From positions 310,001 to 374,000 of the forward strand of contig NZ_JAMXSB010000001.1 of the NCBI RefSeq assembly GCF_024124665.1: DNA of 64,000 nucleotides, given 5' to 3'. The notes under the pieces were generated by a model that had not been told where the DNA came from, searched no databases, and was given only the letters and a program-made list of their open reading frames with translations. This document shows positions 44,714-54,701 of this stretch, one piece after another. How positions within the stretch are numbered: the stretch's first letter is position 1; every line of letters begins with the position of its first letter. The translations under genes were made by a program, and so were the position numbers. The DNA is from Pleionea sp. CnH1-48 (GTDB lineage: Bacteria; Pseudomonadota; Gammaproteobacteria; Enterobacterales; Kangiellaceae).

Positions 44714-44751
44714 ACACTCATGGCGCAAGTATTTTCTTTAACTTACGCCCA

Positions 44752-44787
44752 TAAAAAAGCCGCTCTAATAGTAAGAACGGCTTTTTG
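44752..44787 (-). terminator. Terminator of the NAD-glutamate dehydrogenase gene
   Basis: AAAAAAGCCGCTCT and AGAACGGCTTTTT pair around AATAGTA with one mismatch; both sides end in A/T runs, so the structure can terminate on either strand. It lies about 20 bases past the dehydrogenase stop. Confidence 0.85.
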
Positions 44788-44808
44788 TTTCAAACGTCAA
44801 AGATTAGG

Positions 44809-47800
44809 CTATCCAGCCTTTTTCTTTTTGCTCTTTTTCTTTTCGGGAGCCGTGTCGACCATCTCTCCTTCTTGGGCGACGGCGGCAGCACGTATGCAAT
44901 TCTGTACCAGAATCAGCAACTCTCTTAAAGCGACAGAGAATTTAGCAAACTCATGGCTTGAACTACTACGGAAATCAGCCACCATCTGGCGCCAGCGGTC
45001 GAGCAATATCTGATTGTGTTCTAACCAGGCCGAGATGCGTTCATCCGCCGAAGCAGTTTGATGCGTCAACTGCAATACCGCTACTGTTAAGCTACGCTGC
45101 TGCCAATCCAACTCTTCGCGGAAAGATGCACGAGCAAATGCTTGCCAGTGATTATCAACCGGTTGCAGTACGATCTGATCCAGGAACCAGTGCAATTCCA
45201 ACTCAGCACCCAACTTGTAGTAAACCTCAGCAACCATCTGAATAGGCATGCCCGTCATTTTCGACATTTCAACAATATCCAGTGCCGAGAACATGGTACT
45301 CAGATAGGTCACTCTGGCAGCAAGCTCACGGGGAGCGCCTTGCCCTTCCATCTTATCGATGCTTGCTTCAAGCCCTTTGAGTTCGTTTTCTTCTAACGCG
45401 GTAGAGACCAAGTCTTGAAGCTCAGAAACCCCCTCTTTAAAGTATTGGATACCATCGGCAATCGCCAGATTTTTACGACGATGACGTAGGAACCAGCGAG
45501 TACAACGACGCACCATACGTTGAGTTTGATACAACATGTGCACCTGGGCTTCTGCAGGGACTTTATGATCCAGAGCTTTGATCTCGCTCCATAGCTCAGG
45601 CATCGCAAAGATTTCTTTCGCTAACGTAAAGCAAATAGCCACATCTGATGGCGTTGCACCTGTCTCATCAATAATACGATAGACAAAGTTACTGCCCAGA
45701 TAATCCACCATTTCGTTCGCTAGTACGGTAGCAATAATTTCTGCTCGCAGTGGGTGCTGTTTAATAGCATCCACATAATCCGTTCGCAACTGAGGTGGGA
45801 AGTAGTTGATCAGTTCATTTTCGTAATAGGGCTCATCTGTAATCTCTTTGCTGAGTAGAGATTCTTTTAGCTCCATCTTGCCGTAAGCCAGCAATACTGC
45901 CAGCTCAACGCGAGTTAGCCCTTCGCTCTGCGCAATACGTTCGAGCATTTCTTCATCGGACGGCAAAAACTCCAGTGCCCGATTCAATCGACCTTCACGC
46001 TCAAGGGCATGAATAAAGCGCATTTGCTCTTTGACCATATAGGCTGCGCGATTTTCGGTAACACTGATGGATTGTGCTTGCAGATAATTTTCGTCAAGCA
46101 CCACCTGCGCTACTTCATCAGTCATCTCAAGGAATAGCTGATCACGTTGCTTGCCAGTCATGTCACCATTATCGACCAACTGGTTCAGCAGGATCTTAAT
46201 ATTAACTTCGTGATCCGAACAGTTAACACCGCCCGCATTATCGATAAAGTCGGTGTTACAACGGCCACCATTACGCATGTATTCGATACGACCTAACTGA
46301 GTCAGGCCAAGGTTGCCACCTTCGCCAACCACTTTACAACGTAACTCACCGCCGTTAACACGCAGACCGTCATTGGCACGATCGCCAACCTCAGAGTGGC
46401 GCTCTGATGATGCTTTGACATAAGTACCAATACCGCCATTCCATAACAGATCGAACTCAGCTTTAAGCAAACAGTTAATCAGTTCATTCGGAGACATGCT
46501 GGATTTTCTGACACCCAGCATTTTCTTCATCTCAGGAGACAGGATAATCGATTTTGCTGAACGTTCGAAAACACCACCGCCTTTTGAAATCAGCTCAGGG
46601 TTATAATCTTTCCAGGTTGAACCCGGTAATTTAAATAGGCGATCTCGCTCAACATAACTGGTTGCTGAGTCAGGATTAGGATCAATAAAGATATGCATGT
46701 GGTTAAACGCGGCTAACAACCGAATGTGTTTGGACAACAACATACCGTTACCAAATACATCTCCGGCCATATCACCCACACCCACAACAGTAAAGTCGGT
46801 GGTTTGAGTATCGTGGTTCATTTCCATAAAGTGGCGTTTAACACTTTCCCAGGCGCCACGGGCGGTAATTCCCATTTTCTTATGGTCGTAACCCACACTA
46901 CCGCCAGAGGCAAAGGCATCGCCTAACCAGAAGCCGTAGTCTTGTGAAATACCGTTAGCAATATCAGAGAAAGTTGCAGTTCCCTTATCCGCTGCAACAA
47001 CAAGGTAAGGATCTTCTTCATCGTAACGTACTACGTTCGTTGGTGGGACGACTTCACCTTCAACATAGTTATCCGTTACATCCAATAAACTTTGAATAAA
47101 GATCTTGTAACAGGCAACGCCTTCATTAATAAAGGCTTCGCGACCGCCAGTTGTTGGCAGCTTTTTACACACAAAGCCACCTTTAGAACCCACAGGAACA
47201 ATCACGGTGTTTTTAACTTGTTGCGCTTTAACAAGACCTAAAATTTCAGTTCGGAAATCTTCACGACGATCTGACCAACGCAAGCCCCCTCGTGCGACCT
47301 TACCGCCACGCAAGTGAACGCCTTCTACGCGAGGCGAATAGACGAAAATTTCGAACATGGGTACTGGTAGCGGAATTTCAGGAATTAACTCTGGCTTCAA
47401 CTTCAGTGAGATGTAGTCTTTGATCTCACCATCATTATCAAGCTGATAGAAGTTGGTACGGATGGTCGCATCAATAACCGTCAAATAACGATTAAGGATT
47501 TTATCTTCATCCAGGTTACTGACCTGATCAAAGGCTTCTGTTAATTGCTCACGAACTTCTTGGACCGCTTTTTCGTCACGCTCAATGGCGGGATCAAACT
47601 TAAGCGAAAAGTATTTAACCAAGTTACGAGCAATGTCAGGATAACGAGCTAATGTCTCTTCGATATAACTTTGCGAAAAGGTGAAGCCAATTTGCCACAG
47701 GTATTTTGCATACGCACGTAGGATAGAGGTTTCACGCCAGTCTAAACCAGCACCTAAAACCAGTCGATTGAAGCCGTCGTTTTCTGCTCGGCCTGCCCAG

Positions 47801-49728
47801 ATTTTATAGAATGCTTCCTGGAATTTAGCTTTAACATCTTCTAACACCAAGTCGCGGCCAGAAGAGTGCATCATACTGAAGTCCATGATCCAACGTGATA
47901 CACGGTTTTTCAGATCAATACGATGCGGTGTTTCACCAAGTACCTGTAAGCCCATGTTTTCTAACATAGGCAATACTTCTGATAAAGGCGTTGGTTGTTC
48001 ACGATGGAATAACTTAAACTTCAAGATGCCGTCAGAGTCTTCTTGTGGACGATACAGCAGCATGCTTAAGCCATTTTTTGGTGTTAGCTTTTCCATGTGA
48101 GTGACATCAAGAACCGCCGTTTGCGGCAGGGTTTCATCTTTATACCCTGATGGGAAGGCTTCGCCGTACTGACGCGATAATGACAATCCCTGTGCTTCAC
48201 CAAACTCTGTTTTTAGTGCATCTTTAAGGTTGTCTTCCCACGAACGAGAGGCTTCTTGCAGTTCATACTCAACCGCTTGCAAATCATATTCTATATCTTC
48301 GGCATTTTTTACTGGTACAGTAAAGTGAATGCGCGACAGGATCGATTCAGAGAAAGTCGTCGTAAACTTAATCTCACCTTCAGCACCCAGAGTTTCTGCC
48401 AGAATATCAGTGAACTTCAAGCGCAGCTTGGTGTTATAAATCTCTCGAGGAACATACACAAGACAAGAGAAGAAACGCCCGTAAGGATCACGGCGTACAA
48501 AAAGACGAATTAATGAACGCTCTTTGATATGCAAAACACCCATCGCCGTTCCAAGCAGATCGTGAATACTGATCTGGAACAATTCATCTCTGGGGTAAGT
48601 TTCAAGAATGTTTCTGAGTACTTTACTGTCATGGCTGCCATTAGCCAAACCAGAACAGTCCAATACGGCCTGAAGTTTCTGACGCAGTACTGGAATCGAC
48701 ATGGGGTTCACATTGTATGCGGCAGAAGTATAAAGACCGAGGAAGCGATCTTCACCAATCACATTGCCTTTGTCGTCCAATCGCTTGATACCAATGTAAT
48801 CAATATGAGCAGGACGATGCACTGTACTAATCGCGCTTAGTTTAGTAAGTACCAGTAAGTTTCCATTATCCAGAATTAAGCGTCGCGCTCCACCAGGCAG
48901 TTCAGATAACGAGTATTCTCTTGGTTCCCAGTCATCTAACCGAGCAAGACCTAAACAAGAGTCATTGTTTGGCACTAGATAATGATGAGAGTCACGCTCA
49001 ACCAAATCATAAGAAGCATAAGCCAACATGGTAAAGTGATTGCCAGAAATCCACTTAAGGAACTCTAAGGTTTCATCCAGTTTGTCTTGGGCAATCGCCC
49101 CTTTGGTTGACTCCACATTATCGATGACGCGAGAGAGTTGCTCTTTCATTGGCTCCCAGTCAGAGACAGAGACACGCACATCATTTAGAATACGCTCCAA
49201 ATTCTGCTGTATCTTTGCCAACTCTTCGGCATCAGTTTGACGATCCACTTCGAGGTACATTGGAGTAACAACGTTAGTGGTTTTTTCGTCAGAAGGTATC
49301 GCCACCGAACTGATCAATCCATCTTCACTACGGCTAATCGCCATGGGTAGATGAATATGAAGATGAATGCCCAGCCCAAGTCGGTGCAACTCCATACGCA
49401 CCGAATCAACCAGAAATGACATATCTGGATGAACTAATTCGATGACGGTATGGCTTGAACGCCAACCATGAGATTCAAAATCAGGATTAAATACCCGAAC
49501 CAGTACAGGTTCCTCCGAAGAGGACTGTAAGAAGTTCCATAAGCTCAAAACCGACGCGTAAAGATCGCTAGCGGCTCGCTCGTTTAAATCTTCAGCAGAG
49601 ATACTGCCGTAGAAAAAACGGGCAAAGTCACTCACGGTTTCGGCCTGAGCAGGCTCAAATTTACTATTAATAAGTTTGATTACATTTTCGAGCAATACGG
49701 GTTGATGCTCTTCGACGGAGCGCGCCAT
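44809..49728 (-). CDS. Large NAD-specific glutamate dehydrogenase
   Basis: The 1639-residue protein is of the 180-kDa NAD-GDH class, which deaminates glutamate to 2-oxoglutarate and ammonia for catabolism. Long regulatory N-terminal regions precede the catalytic domain, with RGGKVARGGLRWSDRREDFRTEILGLVKAQQVKNTVIVPVGSKGGFV near residue 800 and the nucleotide-binding region about 930-1100 (VVGVGDMAGDVFGNGMLLS). The C-terminal helical domain ends in a lysine-rich tail (PEKKKSKKKKAG). Length is typical. The gene is monocistronic, with AAGGA about 12 bases before ATG, and is closed by a bidirectional terminator. Confidence 0.95.
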   Translation of the reverse strand: MARSVEEHQPVLLENVIKLINSKFEPAQAETVSDFARFFYGSISAEDLNERAASDLYASVLSLWNFLQSSSEEPVLVRVFNPDFESHGWRSSHTVIELVHPDMSFLVDSVRMELHRLGLGIHLHIHLPMAISRSEDGLISSVAIPSDEKTTNVVTPMYLEVDRQTDAEELAKIQQNLERILNDVRVSVSDWEPMKEQLSRVIDNVESTKGAIAQDKLDETLEFLKWISGNHFTMLAYASYDLVERDSHHYLVPNNDSCLGLARLDDWEPREYSLSELPGGARRLILDNGNLLVLTKLSAISTVHRPAHIDYIGIKRLDDKGNVIGEDRFLGLYTSAAYNVNPMSIPVLRQKLQAVLDCSGLANGSHDSKVLRNILETYPRDELFQISIHDLLGTAMGVLHIKERSLIRLFVRRDPYGRFFSCLVYVPREIYNTKLRLKFTDILAETLGAEGEIKFTTTFSESILSRIHFTVPVKNAEDIEYDLQAVEYELQEASRSWEDNLKDALKTEFGEAQGLSLSRQYGEAFPSGYKDETLPQTAVLDVTHMEKLTPKNGLSMLLYRPQEDSDGILKFKLFHREQPTPLSEVLPMLENMGLQVLGETPHRIDLKNRVSRWIMDFSMMHSSGRDLVLEDVKAKFQEAFYKIWAGRAENDGFNRLVLGAGLDWRETSILRAYAKYLWQIGFTFSQSYIEETLARYPDIARNLVKYFSLKFDPAIERDEKAVQEVREQLTEAFDQVSNLDEDKILNRYLTVIDATIRTNFYQLDNDGEIKDYISLKLKPELIPEIPLPVPMFEIFVYSPRVEGVHLRGGKVARGGLRWSDRREDFRTEILGLVKAQQVKNTVIVPVGSKGGFVCKKLPTTGGREAFINEGVACYKIFIQSLLDVTDNYVEGEVVPPTNVVRYDEEDPYLVVAADKGTATFSDIANGISQDYGFWLGDAFASGGSVGYDHKKMGITARGAWESVKRHFMEMNHDTQTTDFTVVGVGDMAGDVFGNGMLLSKHIRLLAAFNHMHIFIDPNPDSATSYVERDRLFKLPGSTWKDYNPELISKGGGVFERSAKSIILSPEMKKMLGVRKSSMSPNELINCLLKAEFDLLWNGGIGTYVKASSERHSEVGDRANDGLRVNGGELRCKVVGEGGNLGLTQLGRIEYMRNGGRCNTDFIDNAGGVNCSDHEVNIKILLNQLVDNGDMTGKQRDQLFLEMTDEVAQVVLDENYLQAQSISVTENRAAYMVKEQMRFIHALEREGRLNRALEFLPSDEEMLERIAQSEGLTRVELAVLLAYGKMELKESLLSKEITDEPYYENELINYFPPQLRTDYVDAIKQHPLRAEIIATVLANEMVDYLGSNFVYRIIDETGATPSDVAICFTLAKEIFAMPELWSEIKALDHKVPAEAQVHMLYQTQRMVRRCTRWFLRHRRKNLAIADGIQYFKEGVSELQDLVSTALEENELKGLEASIDKMEGQGAPRELAARVTYLSTMFSALDIVEMSKMTGMPIQMVAEVYYKLGAELELHWFLDQIVLQPVDNHWQAFARASFREELDWQQRSLTVAVLQLTHQTASADERISAWLEHNQILLDRWRQMVADFRSSSSHEFAKFSVALRELLILVQNCIRAAAVAQEGEMVDTAPEKKKSKKKKAG

Positions 49729-49861
49729 AGAAGCTTATCCTTCCTTTAATTTTTTATGCAGCAAGGCTGTGTAGAGTGTTTAATGTATATAGGCTGTAAT
49801 TTTAGGCTATTAATGTGCAAACCGCATCAGGTAAATAACTGTTTTTGCATTAATTTAGACA

Positions 49862-49891
49862 CACGGAGCAGTGGCCCAACCACTGCCCGTG
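49862..49891 (-). terminator. Hairpin after the RND gene
   Basis: CACGG...CAGTGG (49862-49874) pairs with CCACTG...CCGTG (49880-49891) around CCCAA, with small internal bulges. There is no T-run on the minus strand, so it is a weak terminator or an mRNA 3' stabiliser. Confidence 0.45.
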
Positions 49892-49900
49892 TTATTTGGT

Positions 49901-52216
49901 CTACCGACGGTAAAGGAAAGACGCCAGAGCAGGTAACAAAATAACCGCTCCTAGCATGTTAAAGAGGAACATAAAGGTTAACAGAATACCCATATCGGCC
50001 TGGAACTGAAGTGCAGAGAACAACCAGGTGCTCACACCGATAGCTAATGTTAAACCAGTAAAGAATACAGCGTTACCCGTCAGGTTCAATGTCTTGTAGA
50101 AAGCATCCTGAAGCGAGTCTCCATCACGAATAAAGTCGAGCATTCGCGAGAAGATATAAATACCGTAGTCAACACCAACTCCTACACCCAGTGCAATAAC
50201 GGGCAAAGTAGCAACGGTCAAACCAATTTCTAACCAGGTCATTAACGCTTGAGCCAAAACGGACACCAGAGCTAACGGGATAACGATACATAAGGTTGAA
50301 CGAATCGAGCGGAAGCTGATCAAGCAAAGCAAGATAACAGCCAGATAAACCCCTATTAGCATTGGATACTGGGCTGCTTCTACCGCTTCGTTGGTAGCTG
50401 CCATAACACCTACTGGACCTAGCGCTAACTTGAACTTCACTTCTTCGTTAGGATTTGCCGCAATATAATTTTTAACGGCGGTAACCACTTCGTTAATCGT
50501 TTCGGCTTTATGATCATTGGTAAACACGATAATCGGCATCAACTCACAATCTTTATCAAACAGTCCTTGCGAGGTTTCAATGTAGCGTATCGACTGAGCA
50601 AGCGTTGCTTCTTCACGAGGCAAGATTCCCCACTTAAGGTTACCTTCAAAAAAGCCGCGATTAAGAATTTTTGATACCGAGCTCAAACTAATCGTGGATT
50701 GCACACCAGGCAAATTATGTAGATGCCACTGGAAATCATCGATGGCTTTCATGACGTTGAAGTCGGTACAACCGTCTTTCTTAGTTTCTACCATGACCGA
50801 TATAACATCCGTACTGATAGAAAAACGTTCGGTAATAAATGCCGTATCTCGATTATAAACCGACTCTTGTCGTAGCGCTGGCGCGCCTGCATGCAAGTCA
50901 CCGATTTTCATATTGCTGGCGTAAAAACTACCTAAAACAGCCAGTACAACCGCGATAAGGATGGTGACTTTTGCAGGACCTGGTTGAGCAAAGCTGGCCA
51001 GCTTACGCCACAACTTATCTTGGCGATGGGCACCAGACTCAACCTTCTTAGCAAACTTCTCGTCAAAACGCGCATAAGATAACAAGATTGGGAGAAGAAT
51101 AAGATTGGTTAAAATAATAACCGCGACACCGATACTGGCAGTGATTGCCAACTCTTTAATGATATCGATTTTGATCAGTAACAGGGTTAAGAAACCAACG
51201 GTGTCACTGAGCAACGCAATCATGCCAGGGATAAACAAACGACAGCAGGCTGCACAAGCTGCATCAATCGCAGTCGACCCTTCCGATACATTCTTACCGA
51301 CCGCATTAATCATCTGTACGCCATGACTGACCCCGATGGCGAAGACCAAAAACGGCACCAGTATCGACATAGGATCAATACCAAAGCCGAGTATGGTAAG
51401 GAGTCCCAATTGCCAGAAAACCGCCACGATGGAAGTCAGCAGAGGTAATACCGACAACTGCAAGCTGTGAGAGTACATATAAACCAAAATAGCCGTGATC
51501 AAAACCGCTACAGCAAAGAAGGTGAGAACGCCTTCAGCGCCGTCGCTGATGTCTCCAATCATCTTGGAAAAACCAATCACATGCACTTTGATATTAGGGA
51601 ACTGTTCTTCAATATCGCTGCGGATCTGTTCAAGTTCTTTGGCGACTTTAATAAAGTCAGTTTTCTCTTTGGTCGTTGGATCAACAGAGAACAACTCGCC
51701 AGACACCATCGCCGAAGAAAAATCATTAGACACCAGGCGACCAACAAAGCCCCCTTTGATCACATTCTGGCGAACTTTTTCTAGAGACTCCTGAGTCTTA
51801 GAAAAGTCTGCTGGTATAACAGGACCGCCCGTCAAACCATCTTCTACCACTTCGACATATCGAGTATTCGGCGTGAAGAGTGATGACACCAAAGGCTGGT
51901 TTATCGCCGAAATAGCGTTGATTCTTATTGTTGCTTCGTTTAAAGCATCAAAGAACTCCGGATTAAAAATATCACCGGACGTATCTTCTAGCGCCATTAA
52001 AATGCGGTTAGCCCCACCAAACTGATCCTGATACTTCAGGTAAGTCTGCATGTATTCATGTTCCAGGGGGATGTTTTTCTCGAAGCTGGCATCGACTTTT
52101 AACTGCGATGCAAAGTACACCATCGTCACGGTAATAGCGGCAAAGATAAACAACACCACACCGCGATTTTTAAATAAGGTATTAGCAATAAATTGATTGA
52201 GCGTAGATTGCTGCAT
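49901..52216 (-). CDS. RND-superfamily (MmpL-like) transporter
   Basis: The 771-residue protein has two repeats, each with one membrane helix, a large periplasmic loop and five helices. The second repeat carries LPVIALGVGVGVDYGIYIFSRMLDFI and the first FLVFAIGVSHGVQMINAV, which are sterol-sensing-domain-like RND segments. It is of the small single-chain type often annotated 'exporter of the RND superfamily'. ATG at 52216 was chosen over TTG at 52225 because AGGAG is one base from the TTG. It sits with YCF48, DUF1329 and DUF1302 genes; the set is probably an envelope lipid or hydrophobic-compound transport system, but the substrate is unknown. Confidence 0.9.
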   Translation of the reverse strand: MQQSTLNQFIANTLFKNRGVVLFIFAAITVTMVYFASQLKVDASFEKNIPLEHEYMQTYLKYQDQFGGANRILMALEDTSGDIFNPEFFDALNEATIRINAISAINQPLVSSLFTPNTRYVEVVEDGLTGGPVIPADFSKTQESLEKVRQNVIKGGFVGRLVSNDFSSAMVSGELFSVDPTTKEKTDFIKVAKELEQIRSDIEEQFPNIKVHVIGFSKMIGDISDGAEGVLTFFAVAVLITAILVYMYSHSLQLSVLPLLTSIVAVFWQLGLLTILGFGIDPMSILVPFLVFAIGVSHGVQMINAVGKNVSEGSTAIDAACAACCRLFIPGMIALLSDTVGFLTLLLIKIDIIKELAITASIGVAVIILTNLILLPILLSYARFDEKFAKKVESGAHRQDKLWRKLASFAQPGPAKVTILIAVVLAVLGSFYASNMKIGDLHAGAPALRQESVYNRDTAFITERFSISTDVISVMVETKKDGCTDFNVMKAIDDFQWHLHNLPGVQSTISLSSVSKILNRGFFEGNLKWGILPREEATLAQSIRYIETSQGLFDKDCELMPIIVFTNDHKAETINEVVTAVKNYIAANPNEEVKFKLALGPVGVMAATNEAVEAAQYPMLIGVYLAVILLCLISFRSIRSTLCIVIPLALVSVLAQALMTWLEIGLTVATLPVIALGVGVGVDYGIYIFSRMLDFIRDGDSLQDAFYKTLNLTGNAVFFTGLTLAIGVSTWLFSALQFQADMGILLTFMFLFNMLGAVILLPALASFLYRR

Positions 52217-52240
52217 TTGACTCAAACTCCTAAAATGCGG

Positions 52241-53215
52241 TTATGGGTTAGACAGACCGTTGTCGTCGGCATTGAAGAGACCTTTCTCTCCGCCCAGGAC
52301 AACTTTAAAATCATCAACTTTAACGGCTGACGATAGTGCTGAACGATCTTTTCTTTGATGTTTGACGACACTCAATCCATCATTATTACTCACTAAGATC
52401 ACCCCATCACTGCACACATAAACCAGCTTGGTCGCTGTGACATTAACGACATCATTGATAGACGCCGTAGAACCAGTATCAATTTCTTTCCAAGTTTGGC
52501 CACCATCGGCTGAGCGGAACAAATTCCCGCGTAATCCCATCGCATGGACAGTACCTGCTTCTGTCACCTTAACGCGAAAGAAAGAACCTTCGTAAGGCGA
52601 AGGAAGTGCTTTCCATGACTTGCCCAGATCTTCAGACACTGCGATCGAGCCAATCTCTCCAGCCATGTATAAACGCTTATTCTTCTTATCAAAATCAAAA
52701 CTATAGAAGTGAGGTAAACCAAACTCAGGATCTTCCAAATCATCTAAAGGAACGAACTCCCAGGTTTTGCCTCCATCTTCTGTCATTAGATACAATCCAT
52801 AAGCGCCAGTGGCAACACCATGGTTCTCGTCATGGAACCAAACATCCAGCAACGCTGGATAATCTAAATCTTGCTCTTGGTGATACTGAAGCTGCCAACT
52901 GTTACCGCCATCAGTGGTTTTAATAATTACTTGTTCATGCCCTACGGCATAGCCCACTTTGTCATTTACAAAAGTAACGGCTGTTAAAGTAGCTTGGGTA
53001 GGACTTGGAACCTGCTTCCAACTCTTACCTTGATCTTCGGACACCAATACATGCCCGCGCTCACCAACCGCCACCAAGCGATTATCAGAGAGAGCTTCAA
53101 TGCCTAGCACTAACGATTGTGCTGCTTTGCGCGCAATTACCGCGTCTTCGGCCCAAACCGAACTCGCAACCAAGGCAGTGAGTCCTAATAACAACAAAGT
53201 GACTTTCTTAACCAT
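52241..53215 (-). CDS. YCF48-type beta-propeller periplasmic protein
   Basis: The 324-residue protein has a signal peptide (MVKKVTLLLLGLTALVASSVWA) and repeated BNR/photosystem-assembly motifs typical of YCF48-type seven-bladed propellers (VSEDQGKSWKQV, TTDGGNSWQLQ, MTEDGGKTWEFV, VSEDLGKSWKAL, RSADGGQTWKEI). Ycf48 itself assists photosystem II assembly; in heterotrophs these proteins accompany RND exporters and their function is not established. It ends 25 bases before the RND start and is probably co-transcribed with it. A terminator lies between it and the DUF1329 gene upstream. Confidence 0.9.
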   Translation of the reverse strand: MVKKVTLLLLGLTALVASSVWAEDAVIARKAAQSLVLGIEALSDNRLVAVGERGHVLVSEDQGKSWKQVPSPTQATLTAVTFVNDKVGYAVGHEQVIIKTTDGGNSWQLQYHQEQDLDYPALLDVWFHDENHGVATGAYGLYLMTEDGGKTWEFVPLDDLEDPEFGLPHFYSFDFDKKNKRLYMAGEIGSIAVSEDLGKSWKALPSPYEGSFFRVKVTEAGTVHAMGLRGNLFRSADGGQTWKEIDTGSTASINDVVNVTATKLVYVCSDGVILVSNNDGLSVVKHQRKDRSALSSAVKVDDFKVVLGGEKGLFNADDNGLSNP

Positions 53216-53270
53216 TGTGTCCCCGTAAATCCCAACTAGTTATAAGTGTAAATTTTCTTGAAGGTTAAAA

Positions 53271-53294
53271 AAAGGCCGGCATAAACCGGCCTTT
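53271..53294 (-). terminator. Hairpin terminator within the envelope gene set
   Basis: AAAGGCCGG (53271-53279) and CCGGCCTTT (53286-53294) form a perfect 9-base stem with a CATAAA loop; TTTTTTT follows on the minus strand. It follows the DUF1329 stop by about 20 bases and precedes the YCF48 start by about 55, partly separating the two halves of the set. Confidence 0.88.
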
Positions 53295-53314
53295 ATATCA
53301 GATCAATGCTCTGA

Positions 53315-54688
53315 TTATCGACGTCCAGCTCGACGTAACGCCGCAGGCGTAAAGTCTTTTGCTGTGCGCTTGATATCGAAGTTATACATGTTGTCTTCGT
53401 TATCCAGACCGATGGCAATATAACGACCCGCTTTTAAGTCGTGAATTACATCGAGAGTAGACCACAAAGTTGGAACTTCATAGTAATTTATTGCATAAGC
53501 AAAACCTACGCGCCATAAATTGTCAGAGTTATCATAGATGTCAGTTACCAGCGCCTGCCAGCTATCTTCATCCAAGTAGAATACACGCTTCTTATAAACA
53601 TGACGTGTATCATCTTTCAATGATGCCTCAACAACCCAAACACGGTGTTTTTCCCAACGTGCCAAATCAGGGTTGATATGACCAGGTTTTACAATGTCAT
53701 CATAGGTTAAGCTGTCTGAGTGCAAACGATAGTTATTGTATGGTACATACATCTCTTTTTTGCCGATCAACTTCCAGTTGTAACGATTAGGAGCACCGTT
53801 AAACATATCGAAGTCATCAGTAGTTCTCAGACCATCAGCCGCTGTACCCGGAGCATCATAAGCTACGTTAGGAGCACGACGAACACGACGCTGTCCAGTG
53901 TTGTAAGTCCAAGCTTGACGAGGTTTTTTCACCTGATCCAGAGTTTCGTGAACCAACAATGCAGTACCAGCCAAACGCGAAGGTGATTTAACCCACTGTT
54001 TGAACAAGAACAACATGTTACCTTCGGCCAACTCTTCAGGCGTCATACCTTCACGAGTATAGATCTGGTCTAGCTCGTCACGGAACTTAACAACGGTGTA
54101 ATCACCACTACGAGTCGGAGTCACCTGTCCAGTGTCACGCAGTGCGGTTTCACCACGGTAACGTACGATGTGATTCCAGATAGCTTCCACACCGTTTTTA
54201 GGCATTGGGAAAGGAACACCAATGGCGATATTCGCAATACCGTTACCGCCCTGCACTAACTCAGCGTTTGCCGCGTATTTACGTGTCGCTTCATAAACAT
54301 ACTCTGGGTATGAAGCTGTACGGCGAGTTTGATACACAGGCATTTTGAAGGTATCAGGATACTGGGCAAACAATGCCATAATGCCAGGAGACAACTCGGC
54401 CTCATACTCTTTGGCATTTTGAGCAGTAATAGTAAACAACGGCTTATCGTCAGCAAATGGATCAGGGTGGTGATCACCTACTTTGTAGCCTGCTGGAGGT
54501 TGAGTAATACCGCCAGTGTACTCAGGGATAGTCCCATCTTTATTGCCTGCCTTTTCGGCACCTGTCATCGTCAAGTCTGCGCCTAAGCGTTTCGCTTCTT
54601 CAGGCGTCATTTTCGCTTCAGCAGTGCCACTGGCTAATGCAAACGCAATGGCTCCTGCTACGATACTTTTCATCACTTTTAAATTCAT
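53315..54688 (-). CDS. DUF1329 outer-membrane-associated protein
   Basis: The 457-residue protein has a signal peptide (MNLKVMKSIVAGAIAFALASGTAEA) and DUF1329 segments: EAKRLGADLTMTGAEKAGNKDGTIPEYTGG, GNGIANIAIGVPFPMPKNG, WTYNTGQRRVRRAPNVAYDAPG, ADGLRTTDDFDMFNGAPNRYNWKL, WEKHRVWVVEA and YLDEDSWQALVTDIYD. DUF1329 proteins resemble LolA/LolB-type lipoprotein carriers and are often encoded next to DUF1302 genes and RND exporters, which suggests lipid trafficking. It follows the DUF1302 gene by 13 bases. Confidence 0.9.
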   Translation of the reverse strand: MNLKVMKSIVAGAIAFALASGTAEAKMTPEEAKRLGADLTMTGAEKAGNKDGTIPEYTGGITQPPAGYKVGDHHPDPFADDKPLFTITAQNAKEYEAELSPGIMALFAQYPDTFKMPVYQTRRTASYPEYVYEATRKYAANAELVQGGNGIANIAIGVPFPMPKNGVEAIWNHIVRYRGETALRDTGQVTPTRSGDYTVVKFRDELDQIYTREGMTPEELAEGNMLFLFKQWVKSPSRLAGTALLVHETLDQVKKPRQAWTYNTGQRRVRRAPNVAYDAPGTAADGLRTTDDFDMFNGAPNRYNWKLIGKKEMYVPYNNYRLHSDSLTYDDIVKPGHINPDLARWEKHRVWVVEASLKDDTRHVYKKRVFYLDEDSWQALVTDIYDNSDNLWRVGFAYAINYYEVPTLWSTLDVIHDLKAGRYIAIGLDNEDNMYNFDIKRTAKDFTPAALRRAGRR

Positions 54689-54701
54689 TTCACCAACCTT
54701 C

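Noticed and set aside
44486-44728. Minus-strand frames with repeated HSPQSL/FACWPPTCTLK peptides
   Set aside because: They read through the ERIC elements; such repeat-encoded frames are common annotation artefacts.
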